Shown: positions 1-7,962, numbered from the stretch's first letter. The stretch: 16,324 nt of DNA from Planctomycetota bacterium (GCA_023261465.1 JAHFOW010000048.1:1-16324); one strand, 5' to 3'. The notes: a model not told the origin generated them from the letters alone. Made by a program: numbers and translations.

Positions 1-1419
1 AACTCTGGATGTATCGCAGGTAATCCACCTTCTGCCCCAGTTCTCGGCTACATAAGCCGTAGTGCCACCTCCACAGGTAATATCTAATACCAAATCGCCA
101 GGGTCGGTGGTCATGAGGAGGCAACGTTGGACAACTTCCTTATTTGTTTGAACAACATAAACTGGATTTGCTGCGCCACCAAAACCGGACCACAGATTTG
201 TTAAAGCTCTGTAAGGAAAATCATTAAAATATGTGATAAAGCGGATACTATTATCCGTCGCTGTAATCCGCTTTACTTTTATAACATTTTGAATCCCTTC
301 TGGGGTTGTTCCCCACCATCTATTTCCAGAGTCATAAGTTTTACCTTGATATTCCACTTTAAATTTAGAACCCGGCCCAGGTTTGGTCATCAACACTGTC
401 ATAAATGGTTTAGACTCTTTAGGTAGAGGTATTAATTTATTTTTTTCCTCAAAAGTCATTGGACGCCTGTCACCATTTTCTTTTTCAATCATTATATATC
501 CAGATTCAACTGGGTCATTCTTTTTCTCGTACAGAGGTCTGTATTTAATAGATAATGCATCTTTAGCATACCAAATAATATAGTCCAAGGTGCTGCCTAC
601 CCTATTTACCGCTCTTAAACCACCGGCTGCTTTTGAAAAACATATAAGCGAAAGAAAATTATCCGTGCCAAACACCTCATCCAATAAATTCCTGACAAGA
701 TGCACATTCTCATCGCTGATCTGCACAAATATACTGCCGCTTTCATGCAGCAGTTCTCTGGCTAAAAGCAAACGATCACGCAGATAGGTGAGGTAGCTGT
801 GTATACCCAATTCCCAGGTGTCGCGGAATGCCTTTATCATTTCTGGCTCAGCCGTCAGGTCTTCGTCCTTGCCGTCTTTTACATCCCGCTTGTTTACAAA
901 GGGTTGGAAGTTGCTGCCGTATTTGATCCCATAGGGCGGGTCAAAATACACCATCTGTACCTTACCGCCCATGCCTTCTTTTTCTAACAATGAATTCATC
1001 ACCAGCAAGCTGTCGCCCGCTACGAGACGGTTGCTCCAGTCTTCTTTGTGTTTGTAGAACTCGATGGCTTCACGCAGGGGTTTCTTGTGCTCTTCGAAAA
1101 GACTCAGTTGCCGTCCACCCCCTGCACCCCCGCCAGCGGGGGACATTTTTACGGTTTCAATTATTCGCCTCGGGTCGATACGTTCGTGTACATGCAAACT
1201 TACGGTAGGCACTTCAAAGCTGGTATGTTCTGCCTTGCCTGCCCATTGCAGTTGAGGGTCAAGGTGTGGGTCGTATTGATATGTCTTCTTTTTCTGTCTA
1301 CCGTTATCGGTGTGTGCATCCACTAGGCCCACGGGCGGGTTATTGAGCCGCTGTTTGTCTTTATGTTCGTACTGATCGATGGGTTTTGAATTTGATTCTG
1401 TATTTTTTTTTCGCGCCAT
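1..1419 (-). CDS. Type III Mod-like site-specific DNA methyltransferase, N-terminal 473 codons (partial)
   Basis: The reverse strand is open from an ATG at 1417-1419 to the window edge, so the 3' end is missing. The product should transfer a methyl group from S-adenosylmethionine to adenine (possibly cytosine N4) in DNA. It shows the catalytic motif DPPYGIKYGS, then the helix VQISDENVHLVRNLLDEVFG typical of Mod subunits of type III restriction systems, and near the edge DLVLDITCGGGTTAYVAE, the SAM-binding motif I. Catalytic motif before SAM motif is the beta-class order. Motif I deviates slightly from the usual DPxxGSGTT (Pro to Ile, Ser to Gly). The first ~130 residues are basic and polar and contain a Gly/Ala-rich stretch encoded by a GC-rich repeat (1114-1143). 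No restriction subunit lies in the window; a partner would be to the left. The family call is firm; type III versus solitary methylase is open. Confidence 0.85.
   Translation of the reverse strand, partial: MARKKNTESNSKPIDQYEHKDKQRLNNPPVGLVDAHTDNGRQKKKTYQYDPHLDPQLQWAGKAEHTSFEVPTVSLHVHERIDPRRIIETVKMSPAGGGAGGGRQLSLFEEHKKPLREAIEFYKHKEDWSNRLVAGDSLLVMNSLLEKEGMGGKVQMVYFDPPYGIKYGSNFQPFVNKRDVKDGKDEDLTAEPEMIKAFRDTWELGIHSYLTYLRDRLLLARELLHESGSIFVQISDENVHLVRNLLDEVFGTDNFLSLICFSKAAGGLRAVNRVGSTLDYIIWYAKDALSIKYRPLYEKKNDPVESGYIMIEKENGDRRPMTFEEKNKLIPLPKESKPFMTVLMTKPGPGSKFKVEYQGKTYDSGNRWWGTTPEGIQNVIKVKRITATDNSIRFITYFNDFPYRALTNLWSGFGGAANPVYVVQTNKEVVQRCLLMTTDPGDLVLDITCGGGTTAYVAENWGRRWITCDTSRV
1114..1143 (-). repeat. 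GC-rich palindromic repeat inserted in frame in the methyltransferase gene
   Basis: A 30-bp block contains a perfect 7-bp inverted repeat, CCCCCGC (1127-1133) and GCGGGGG (1136-1142), with a 2-nt loop. Read in the methyltransferase frame it is exactly ten codons giving SPAGGGAGGG, between a charged segment and RQLSLFEEHKK. Its base composition is far from the surrounding gene. It resembles GC-rich palindromic elements I recall from intergenic regions of other bacteria; that match is memory, not a search. Confidence 0.55.
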
Positions 1420-1454
1420 AGTTTTACCTGCTATAGTATTTTATTCTATAGGGG

Positions 1455-1478
1455 AGGAATTCATTGTCTGGAATTCCT
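1455..1478. repeat. 8-bp-arm inverted repeat upstream of the methyltransferase
   Basis: AGGAATTC (1455-1462) and GAATTCCT (1471-1478) form perfect arms around an 8-nt loop. It lies 36 bp upstream of the methyltransferase start and 130 bp beyond the UbiD stop. It could be part of a dispersed repeat together with 1501-1556, a transcript-end hairpin for the UbiD message, or an operator for the methylase. Confidence 0.5.
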
Positions 1479-1500
1479 AAACCCGAACAAGTCGGAAAGC

Positions 1501-1556
1501 GTAGCGCGGGTGGTTCATCCCCCGCCAAAATGCCGACCACAAGGGATCGGCGCTAC
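1501..1556. repeat. Dispersed-repeat-like inverted repeat between ubiD and the methyltransferase
   Basis: GTAGCGC (1501-1507) and GCGCTAC (1550-1556) bracket a GC-rich segment with further imperfect pairing, in a GC content well above the AT-rich flanks. No gene is evident in 1420-1607. The GTAG...CTAC edges match those of the repeats at 3414-3488 and 5644-5671, suggesting a related type of non-coding mobile or REP-like element. Confidence 0.45.
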
Positions 1557-1607
1557 AATTTTTGCTAAAAACGTTAAAATATTTTTATTAAGATTTTAAA
1601 CATCAAA

Positions 1608-3383
1608 TCAAGCTTTCCAATAACTATCCCACCGTTTATTTACCCGGTCAATGATTTCTTCCGGCATGGTTAAAGGCGCCGGGTAACCGGATTTCCAGGT
1701 AGCATCAATACCCATCTTACCTCTGAAAACAGGACTAATACCGACCAGCTTTTCTTCGGCAAATACGATATCCCGCTCGGCGTCAAATCGGGTAAATATT
1801 CCCCAGATAACTTGTTCCTGGCTCTGTATGTCAACATCGGGACTGACTGCCGCGATAATTTTTGGCCCGATAAGTTCCGGCGATTTTGTTAATTTTGTAA
1901 CGATCTCTCGTCCATGATCGCTTACGGTAACAACCAGTAATGTCTCACCCAGCACACGCCATTTTATTATTCTCGGGTCAATGGTTTTTAATAATCGCTC
2001 AAGATCGTGTGAGGCGGGTTTATACTCACTGCTGTTAGTGCGAGAGTCGTCTCGTGTGGCGTCAATAATCATTTTACTGCCGAGGTTCATCTTGTAACTG
2101 GTGAAATCGAGGGTGTCCAGGGGTACTTTGGGGATCATAATAAAGTCGTAAGCGGGATCAAAATGTTCGCGGATTGCCCTGAGCACTGCATTGAAGTCAC
2201 GGGGGTTGACGTCTTCAGAAACGGTAACAACGCATTTAGTCAGAGAGAGCTGACCCTCGCCCATGATGGAGAGGGCTGTCTTCATTGCCTCTTTACGGTA
2301 CCGTTCTTCCACCGATACGACCAGCAGATTGTGGAATCCCGCTTCGTAATAGGCCCACATAGCAGAGATTTCCGGATGAATCAGACGGATGAGCGGTCCC
2401 AGTACCTGCTGGGTTGCATTTCCCAGAAATTTATCCTCCATCGGCGGACGCCCCACGACTGTTGCCGGATAGACAGGATTTTTCCGATGGGTAATAGCGC
2501 TTATATGAAAGACAGGAAATTCTGAGGCATTGGAATAATGGCCAAAATGGTCGCCAAAAGGGCCTTCCCTGCGCAACTCTGTCAAATGGACGGTCCCTTC
2601 GAGAATAAATTCTGCATCGCCAGGCACAAGGATGGAAACCGTCTTGCCTTTTGTCATCCTTGTCCTTCTCCCCCGTAGGAAACCACTGAACATAACCTCG
2701 TCCATACCTTCCGGCAATGCGGCAACGGTGGCAAGTAAGAGTGCGGGGTCTGTTCCCAGCGCCACCGCAATCTGAAATTCCTTTCCCAGCTTCTTTGCCT
2801 GGTAATAGTGGAATCCTCCGCCCTTCTGTATCTGCCAGTGCATCCCGGTCGTCTGCCCGTCAAACACCTGCATGCGGTACATCCCCACATTTCGTTTTCC
2901 CGTTTGCGGGTCATAGGTAAAAACCTGGGGGAGGGTAATGAATCGTCCCCCATCTTCAGGCCAGCATGTTATAACGGGAAGCTCATCTAAATTGGGTCTG
3001 CTTACAACTTCCTGAGACGTTGGCCGGCATGTCCTTTTAGGAAGGGTACAGATGAGCCGTCGTGTTATTCCCGGGTGCTTGAAAAACACCTTCGGCTTTG
3101 GCGGCATGGCCTCTTCCATGAAGGTGATTAACTCCTCTCCAAGCTGATCAGGATGCTTTCCCAGCGCCAGCTCAATCCGTTTGTCGCTGGCGAGGATGTT
3201 CATGGCCAGGGGGAAACGGGCGCCACGGACATTTTCAAAAAGCAGCGCAGGCTTGCCTTCCTGGATCGCACGAATGGAAATTTCTGCGGCCTCCAGGTTT
3301 GCATCGACTTCTGTTTTAATCCGTATCAACTCGCCGTTTTTTTCTAAACATACAATAAAATCTTGTAATGAATATATTCTCAT
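1608..3383 (-). CDS. ubiD: UbiD-family prenylated-FMN decarboxylase
   Basis: A 591-residue UbiD-family enzyme, which uses prenylated FMN made by UbiX to decarboxylate aromatic or unsaturated acids. Visible signatures are NVGMYRMQVFDGQTTGMHW (165-183, cofactor and metal region), ALGTDPALLLA (208-218), DEVMFSGFLRGRRT (228-241) and EGPFGDH (273-279). By alignment to known members, R170, E273 and D278 should form the catalytic Arg-Glu-Asp/Glu set. At 591 residues it is longer than E. coli UbiD (~497). That length and the C-terminal GKMGIDATWK motif resemble the menaquinone (futalosine-pathway) decarboxylase branch, so a quinone role is plausible, supported loosely by the polyprenyl synthase nearby. 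No UbiX is present. No clear Shine-Dalgarno precedes the ATG. It follows the flavodiiron gene on the same strand with a 101-bp hairpin-containing gap, so co-transcription is possible. Confidence 0.88.
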   Translation of the reverse strand: MRIYSLQDFIVCLEKNGELIRIKTEVDANLEAAEISIRAIQEGKPALLFENVRGARFPLAMNILASDKRIELALGKHPDQLGEELITFMEEAMPPKPKVFFKHPGITRRLICTLPKRTCRPTSQEVVSRPNLDELPVITCWPEDGGRFITLPQVFTYDPQTGKRNVGMYRMQVFDGQTTGMHWQIQKGGGFHYYQAKKLGKEFQIAVALGTDPALLLATVAALPEGMDEVMFSGFLRGRRTRMTKGKTVSILVPGDAEFILEGTVHLTELRREGPFGDHFGHYSNASEFPVFHISAITHRKNPVYPATVVGRPPMEDKFLGNATQQVLGPLIRLIHPEISAMWAYYEAGFHNLLVVSVEERYRKEAMKTALSIMGEGQLSLTKCVVTVSEDVNPRDFNAVLRAIREHFDPAYDFIMIPKVPLDTLDFTSYKMNLGSKMIIDATRDDSRTNSSEYKPASHDLERLLKTIDPRIIKWRVLGETLLVVTVSDHGREIVTKLTKSPELIGPKIIAAVSPDVDIQSQEQVIWGIFTRFDAERDIVFAEEKLVGISPVFRGKMGIDATWKSGYPAPLTMPEEIIDRVNKRWDSYWKA

Positions 3384-3413
3384 GCAATATTTAAAATATT
3401 ATTTTAATGATAA

Positions 3414-3488
3414 GTAGGGGCGAAGCATTTGCTGATATTGAATTTGAATGCAATCTTATATCCTGGACAGCACATGCTTCGCCCCTAC
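3414..3488. repeat. 75-bp inverted repeat with 21-bp arms, overlapping the fprA stop codon
   Basis: The left arm 3414-3434 and right arm 3468-3488 pair over 21 bp with one mismatch, around a 33-nt loop. Edges are GTAGGGGCGAAGC and GCTTCGCCCCTAC. The element fills most of the ubiD-fprA spacer, and its right end overlaps the last codons of the flavodiiron gene, supplying the TAG stop (3485-3487). As RNA it would form a strong stem-loop between the two reading frames. Sequences of this type are, from memory, dispersed in many bacterial genomes; other copies were not seen in the window. Confidence 0.8.
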
Positions 3489-4666
3489 GACCCACTTACG
3501 CCCTGGATCGCCGGTCTCAGTTTATTAACAATTTCAGTTAGTTGTGCTTCATCAGGGATATACTGAATTTTTATGCTTTCCATCATCTCAAAACCGCATT
3601 CTTTCAATTCGTCCTCAACATGGCCAACTGCTTGTCCGCCCCAGCCGTATGAACCAAACGCAAGCCCGATTCTGTTTTTCGGAGACAATCCTTTTAAATA
3701 AGTTAAAAATCCTGACACAGTCGGGAGCATATTGCTATTCAATGTAGGAGAACCTACACAAATAAATCGTGTAGTTAATACATCAGCAACAATATCTGAA
3801 ATATGCTCATATCTGAGATTTACTATCTTTGTAGGAATTCCCAGGGATTCAAAAGCCTCCTGAATAGTATAAGCAATCTTTTCTGTAGACTTCCACATGG
3901 TATCATAGATTATCAGGCCTTTATTATCCACTTTACTGGAAGACCATTTCTTGTATTCCTCAATAATATCTTTTACATGAGAACGCCAAACAATCCCATG
4001 ACTTGGGGCAATCATGTTAATTGTAAATGGAGAAAGCAAATCCATGGCCTTTTGTACCTGGGTGGAATAGGGAAGGACAATGTTGGCATAATATTTCATT
4101 GCTTCGTCAAGAGCTATACCCAGTGAATATTCATCATCGAACCTTTCATAACTTGCGATATGCTGTCCAAAAGCATCGTTCGAGAAAAGGATATTATCTT
4201 CTGCTAAATAACTCACCATGTTATCAGGCCAGTGGACCAGGGGAGTCAGGACAAATTTTATATTTTTCTTGCCAATATTAATTGTCTCATCTGACTTAAC
4301 GACCTTGAAATTCCAATCATTCCTTTTATAATGAGCCATCAAACCCTTCTGTCCGTGAGGAGAGGTTATAATGGTAGCGTTTTTTGCGGTTTGCATAAGC
4401 AACGGCAGACTGCCAGAATGGTCCATCTCCACGTGATTTGAAATAATATAATGAATCTGTGAAGGGTCTATGAGGCGTGATAACCGTTGCATCATTCTAT
4501 CATACAGATAGGGTCTTACCGTATCGATTAAGGTTATTTTTTCATCAATGATCAGATAAGCATTATACGTTGAACCCCGTTGTGTGGAATAACCGTGAAA
4601 ATTCCTCAGATCCCAATCAATTTCTCCAACCCAGTAAACATTTTCTTTAAGTTTTATTGGGTTCAT
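3485..4666 (-). CDS. fprA: Flavodiiron protein (class A), O2/NO reductase
   Basis: A 393-residue cytoplasmic flavodiiron protein that reduces O2 to water and/or NO to N2O. The N-terminal metallo-beta-lactamase-like domain has all expected di-iron ligands: H78, E80 and D82 in NHVEMDHSGS, H145 in LVHWPDNM, D164 in FSNDAFGQH and H223 in APSHGIVW. From about residue 250 a flavodoxin domain follows (KGLIIYDTMWKSTEKIA binding the FMN phosphate, VGSPTLNSNM, FGSYGWGGQAV). There is no C-terminal rubredoxin domain, so an external electron donor is needed. The start is supported by CAGGAG at 4675-4680, 8 nt before the ATG. The stop codon lies in an inverted repeat. An anaerobe would use this enzyme against O2 or NO, and it would shield oxygen-sensitive enzymes such as the PFOR in this window. 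O2 versus NO preference cannot be read from sequence. Confidence 0.95.
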   Translation of the reverse strand: MNPIKLKENVYWVGEIDWDLRNFHGYSTQRGSTYNAYLIIDEKITLIDTVRPYLYDRMMQRLSRLIDPSQIHYIISNHVEMDHSGSLPLLMQTAKNATIITSPHGQKGLMAHYKRNDWNFKVVKSDETINIGKKNIKFVLTPLVHWPDNMVSYLAEDNILFSNDAFGQHIASYERFDDEYSLGIALDEAMKYYANIVLPYSTQVQKAMDLLSPFTINMIAPSHGIVWRSHVKDIIEEYKKWSSSKVDNKGLIIYDTMWKSTEKIAYTIQEAFESLGIPTKIVNLRYEHISDIVADVLTTRFICVGSPTLNSNMLPTVSGFLTYLKGLSPKNRIGLAFGSYGWGGQAVGHVEDELKECGFEMMESIKIQYIPDEAQLTEIVNKLRPAIQGVSGS

Positions 4667-4747
4667 TGTTTTTTCTCCTGAAAATTAATATTGTTTAAAA
4701 GAAAATTCCTGTTTATTGGTTTTTAGATTAGACAAATTTGCCGATTT

Positions 4748-4775
4748 ATAATAGCATATTTCCAGATGAATAGAA
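4748..4775 (-). promoter_or_regulatory. Possible extended -10 promoter for fprA
   Basis: On the minus strand, TGC directly followed by TATTAT (-10 at 4748-4753, TGC at 4754-4756) makes an extended -10. TTCTAT (4770-4775), a poor -35, lies 16 bp upstream. The site is about 80 bp before the fprA start in an AT-rich spacer, so the match could be by chance. Confidence 0.3.
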
Positions 4776-4847
4776 AGCAATTTGAACTTAAGAGAAATTA
4801 TCGATACCCAGTCTGTCGACTAAAATTGAAGGGACAGATTTACAATG

Positions 4848-4880
4848 GGAGATGTCTTATTTAAGATACCATTCATCTCC
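4848..4880 (-). terminator. Inverted repeat at the 3' end of the phosphoribosyltransferase gene
   Basis: GGAGATG (4848-4854) pairs with CATCTCC (4874-4880), and inside it TCTTA (4855-4859) pairs with TAAGA (4862-4866). The stem spans the TGA stop (4873-4875). No uridine run follows on the minus strand, so it is not a classic intrinsic terminator; an RNA-stabilising or pausing hairpin is as likely. Confidence 0.35.
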
Positions 4881-5574
4881 TTTTCTCATGTCTCGTTGAA
4901 CTGAAATTTTCTAAGATTGACATCACTTCATCACCATCAAGGTCGTACCAGTTCTCATACGCATCAGCTACGGCAAAGGGATAGCCGCTTCTTACGTTAA
5001 GACAAACCAGTTCATCTGTTTGAGGAAGGATAAAATCAACGGTGCCTTGTGAACCGGTGGGAACGGCAACCACAATCTTTTGAGGTTTTTGTCTTTTCAC
5101 GAAATCAATGGCAGAAAGCATGGTATAACCTGACGCCAGCCCATCATCCACGATGATCGCAATTCTGTTCTTCAATGAGGGAAATGGCAATCCCTTTCTG
5201 AAGAGTTCGTTCCTCTTTTTAATAGTGTCTATCGTCATCTGTACCTGCCGTTCAACTTCTTTCTGCGACAGACCGAGCCTGGAAAGGAGGTCATCATTGA
5301 ATAATACCTTACCATCAGGCCCAACAGCGCCAAAACCGGCCTCGGTATTATGGGGAATTTGAATCTTCCTGACAATGATTAAATCGAGGGGCAGATCGAG
5401 AATTTTTGCTATTTCAGCAGCTACAGGCGCTCCACCGGATGGAATGCCGAGGACGATGCTATCCGTGCCTTTGTATTCTAAAAGCTTCAGGGCAAGGCGC
5501 ATTCCGGCCTCTTTTCTATCTTGAAAGGCGTAGCGTCGATCCCTGAGCGATAAGTCTTCGATAAGTTTTTGCAT
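4873..5574 (-). CDS. Predicted phosphoribosyltransferase (COG1926-like)
   Basis: A 233-residue type I phosphoribosyltransferase-fold protein. The PRPP-binding loop is IAIIVDDGLASGYTM (138-152), with two acidic residues and the small/hydroxyl series typical of the family. Upstream are IPSGGAPVAAEIA (44-56), the PPi-loop region, and LIIVRKIQIPHNTEAGFGA (65-83), which is characteristic of the stand-alone COG1926 group rather than of a named purine or pyrimidine enzyme. The natural substrate of this group is not established, so no gene symbol is given. It is the first gene of the minus-strand run 5574-3485; 206 bp separate it from fprA. The ATG at 5572-5574 has no recognisable Shine-Dalgarno. It diverges from the GT9 gene across a 261-bp spacer. 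Confidence 0.85.
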   Translation of the reverse strand: MQKLIEDLSLRDRRYAFQDRKEAGMRLALKLLEYKGTDSIVLGIPSGGAPVAAEIAKILDLPLDLIIVRKIQIPHNTEAGFGAVGPDGKVLFNDDLLSRLGLSQKEVERQVQMTIDTIKKRNELFRKGLPFPSLKNRIAIIVDDGLASGYTMLSAIDFVKRQKPQKIVVAVPTGSQGTVDFILPQTDELVCLNVRSGYPFAVADAYENWYDLDGDEVMSILENFSSTRHEKRR

Positions 5575-5643
5575 CTTTATGTTTGAAAATCAAGAGAGCC
5601 ACAAAGTATTTTTTACAGGTTTATGTTTAGGAAGTTTAATATT

Positions 5644-5671
5644 GTAAAGACGCAAAATCTTGCGTCTCTAC
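5644..5671. repeat. 28-bp hairpin repeat, copy 1 (GACGCAA/TTGCGTC)
   Basis: A 12-bp arm GTAAAGACGCAA (5644-5655) and TTGCGTCTCTAC (5660-5671) pair with one mismatch around the loop AATC. A second, expanded copy of the same core lies at 11134-11185. It sits in the spacer between the divergent phosphoribosyltransferase and GT9 genes, upstream of both, so it is not a terminator of either. Confidence 0.75.
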
Positions 5672-5763
5672 AACGACACATTTACCCGCGATACCGTAGG
5701 ATTGATCCGGGCAATTGAGCCATCCTTGTGTATGCTACAAATATTACCAGCATGGGAATGTTA

Positions 5764-5792
5764 TTGCAAAGACATTACCGGTAAATTATAGT
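5764..5792 (+). promoter_or_regulatory. Sigma-70-like promoter for the GT9-ispB-tatA operon
   Basis: TTGCAA (5764-5769, 4 of 6 to consensus) and TATAGT (5787-5792, 5 of 6) are separated by 17 bp. The predicted transcription start near 5799 leaves a leader of about 37 nt before the GT9 ATG at 5836. The three following plus-strand genes are close enough to share it. This is a pattern match only. Confidence 0.45.
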
Positions 5793-5835
5793 AATAATTC
5801 AAGTCTTTTTATCAAACCTTGCTATTGAAAAACCA

Positions 5836-6924
5836 ATGGAAAAACAATTCAAGAATCCGGAAAATATCCTGGTTGTTCGTCTGGGCGCCCTGGGCGACAT
5901 CATTCATGTGATACCTGCAGTGAAAAATTTGAGGACGGCATACCCAAACGCTCATATCTCCTGGCTTGTGGAGGATAAACTAAAAGACCTGGTTGATGGT
6001 GTTCCGGATATAGACGAGGTTATTGTTTTTCCGAGAAAGCGGTGGCAATCCCTTTTCAAACATCCCCTGAACTATGGTAAGCTGATCTCAGAAGTGAGGA
6101 CTTTCCTGAAGAAATTACGTTTGAGGAAATACGATATTGTGTTTGATTTCCATGGAAATTTCAAGAGTGGTTTACTAACTTTTTTCAGCAATACAAGTAC
6201 CCGGGTTGGGTTTTCCCGGGGGTTTTGCAAGGAATTTAATTATATCTTTACCCATATAAGAATTACTCCGCAACAGAAGAGGATACACAGGATTCATAAA
6301 TACCTGAGCCTTTTAGAAGGTGTCGGTATAGATACACACTATCAAAGGTCAGTATTTTCCATTCCCGACACAGACCGTAATTATATTCATGACTTTATTT
6401 ATCAGAATTGCCTCCACCAAAAACCCCTTGCAATAATTCATCCGGGTACGAGCGCCTTTGGCAAGTTTAAGCGCTGGCCTGCCAGGAATTACGCAATCCT
6501 TGCAGACCGGTTAATACAGGAACTCGGTTACTCTGTTTTGTTTACCTGGGGAACGCTGGAATACTCCATGACAGAAGAAATTGTGTCTCTTATGCGCAAT
6601 AAGGCTACCATTGCATGTAAAACATCGTCAGTAAAACAGTTGATTGCATTACTCCACCACGCCCAACTTTACGTCGGAGGCGACACGGGTCCAACCCACA
6701 TAGCGTCAACCATGGGGATTCCCACCGTTGCGATTTTTGGCCCCAAAGACCCTGTTATTTATGCCCCTCACGATGAAAACGCCGTTGTTGTGAGAAAAGA
6801 CATTCCCTGCAGTCCATGTGAAAAAAGGTCTTGCAACCATATTACGTGTATTACCGCTATAACCCCTGATGACGTTTTTCATGCCGTTTGTGCATTAACG
6901 TGTAAAAGAAGTTTGACTTTTTAA
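5836..6924 (+). CDS. GT9-family glycosyltransferase (lipopolysaccharide heptosyltransferase-like)
   Basis: A 362-residue family 9 glycosyltransferase. Enzymes of this family transfer heptose from an ADP-activated donor to the lipopolysaccharide inner core at the cytoplasmic face of the inner membrane. The N-terminal domain begins with ILVVRLGALGDIIHVIPA (11-28). The C-terminal sugar-nucleotide domain has IIHPGTSAFGKFKRWP (200-215) and the signature YVGGDTGPTHIASTMGIP (279-296) followed by FGPKDP. The tail carries the Cys series C325, C328, C333 and C338 seen in many family members. Full length for the family. The ATG has no good Shine-Dalgarno but leaves the glycine-rich loop at the expected position. 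It is the first gene of a plus-strand run of three. It implies a lipopolysaccharide-like envelope; WaaC versus WaaF specificity cannot be assigned. Confidence 0.88.
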   Translation: MEKQFKNPENILVVRLGALGDIIHVIPAVKNLRTAYPNAHISWLVEDKLKDLVDGVPDIDEVIVFPRKRWQSLFKHPLNYGKLISEVRTFLKKLRLRKYDIVFDFHGNFKSGLLTFFSNTSTRVGFSRGFCKEFNYIFTHIRITPQQKRIHRIHKYLSLLEGVGIDTHYQRSVFSIPDTDRNYIHDFIYQNCLHQKPLAIIHPGTSAFGKFKRWPARNYAILADRLIQELGYSVLFTWGTLEYSMTEEIVSLMRNKATIACKTSSVKQLIALLHHAQLYVGGDTGPTHIASTMGIPTVAIFGPKDPVIYAPHDENAVVVRKDIPCSPCEKRSCNHITCITAITPDDVFHAVCALTCKRSLTF

Positions 6925-6969
6925 ATAATGCTTGATATTATAACTTTTCGTTTTATTTACCAGGCTTGA

Positions 6970-7962
6970 ATGAGGAGATTTTTAACTGTGGAGATAGTGG
7001 GGGCTTTCGACACGATAAAGGTTCTTTTGGAAGAGGTTGAGGAACGCTTTCATAAAGAACTGCGGCCCGAAAGTAATTCTTTAGCAGACCTTATCGCACA
7101 TATTAGCAAATATAAAGGGAAACGGCTCCGCCCTGCCCTTGTGCTTCTGGCTGGCAAATGCGTGAGCGATGTAGTGCCTCAACATATTGATATTGCCGTT
7201 GTTGTAGAAATGGTGCATACGGCGACCCTCGTTCACGACGATATTATTGACGGGGCAACCATGCGGCGCCATGTTGAGAGCGTGAATTCAAAATGGGGCA
7301 GGGAAATATCTATCCTCTTTGGTGATTATCTGTTTTCCCGCGGGTTTACCATCCTCGCTGCTCTTGATTCCCAGGTTGCGACACTCTTACTTTCACAGAC
7401 CGTTAATATCATGTCAGAAGGCGAGCTTATTCAGCTTCAAAGGCGATATGACATTGGACTGAATGAAAATGATTATTTTGATATTATTGAACGAAAGACA
7501 GCATCGTTATGCGCTGCGAGTTGCCGTCTGGGGGCCACGTTTGCAGGAGCTCCTCGTAAGGTTGCGGATATGTTTTATAATTATGGCTTAAAGGTTGGCA
7601 TAGCCTTTCAGATTGTGGATGATTGCCTCGATCTTCTGGGCAGTGAGGATGAAGTCGGGAAATCGCTGAATACCGATATACAGAAGGGAAAGCTTACTCT
7701 GCCCCTGATCCGGTTGGTAAATATTCTGCCAAGAAAAGAGCTTGAAACGACACGTGATCTGATATTCAATCATCATGATGGAAGTAATTCAAAGAATGCC
7801 ATTTTAGAGTTATTAACAGAACACGATGCAATAGAATATGCGTTTAACACGGCAAAAAATATTGTAAAACAGGCGCAGGATGAGATATCACCGATGGCTG
7901 ATTCCAGGTATAAAACAGCCTTAATGGAATTAGCTGATTATATTGTAACCCGAAGGACATAA
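6970..7962 (+). CDS. ispB: Long-chain polyprenyl diphosphate synthase (IspB-like)
   Basis: A trans-isoprenyl diphosphate synthase that extends a short allylic diphosphate with isopentenyl units to give the side chain of a quinone. It has both Mg-binding aspartate motifs: DDIID (90-94) within VHTATLVHDDIIDGATMRR, and DDCLD (217-221) within FQIVDDCLDLLG, plus GKSLNTDIQKGKLTLPLI (230-247). The small residues just before the first motif (HTATL) match octaprenyl-type IspB and argue for a long product. The start is uncertain. ATG 6970 has no Shine-Dalgarno, but GAGGAG at 6972-6977 sits 10 nt before an in-frame GTG at 6988, so a 324-residue protein starting MEIVGAF is at least as likely. It lies 45 bp after GT9 and 17 bp before tatA. 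A quinone role could connect it with the UbiD-family gene. Confidence 0.92.
   Translation: MRRFLTVEIVGAFDTIKVLLEEVEERFHKELRPESNSLADLIAHISKYKGKRLRPALVLLAGKCVSDVVPQHIDIAVVVEMVHTATLVHDDIIDGATMRRHVESVNSKWGREISILFGDYLFSRGFTILAALDSQVATLLLSQTVNIMSEGELIQLQRRYDIGLNENDYFDIIERKTASLCAASCRLGATFAGAPRKVADMFYNYGLKVGIAFQIVDDCLDLLGSEDEVGKSLNTDIQKGKLTLPLIRLVNILPRKELETTRDLIFNHHDGSNSKNAILELLTEHDAIEYAFNTAKNIVKQAQDEISPMADSRYKTALMELADYIVTRRT

Noticed and set aside
383..1326. Several plus-strand frames of 60-92 codons
   Set aside because: They lie opposite the methyltransferase frame, which has recognisable catalytic and SAM motifs over its full length; their products are low-complexity and match nothing.
1..1419. 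Complete restriction-modification system
   Set aside because: Only the methyltransferase N-terminal part is visible and no restriction subunit or specificity gene lies in the window, so a full system cannot be claimed.
2654..2953. 99-codon minus-strand frame within ubiD
   Set aside because: Arg/Gly/Pro-rich product in an alternative frame of a strongly conserved gene, typical of a shadow frame.
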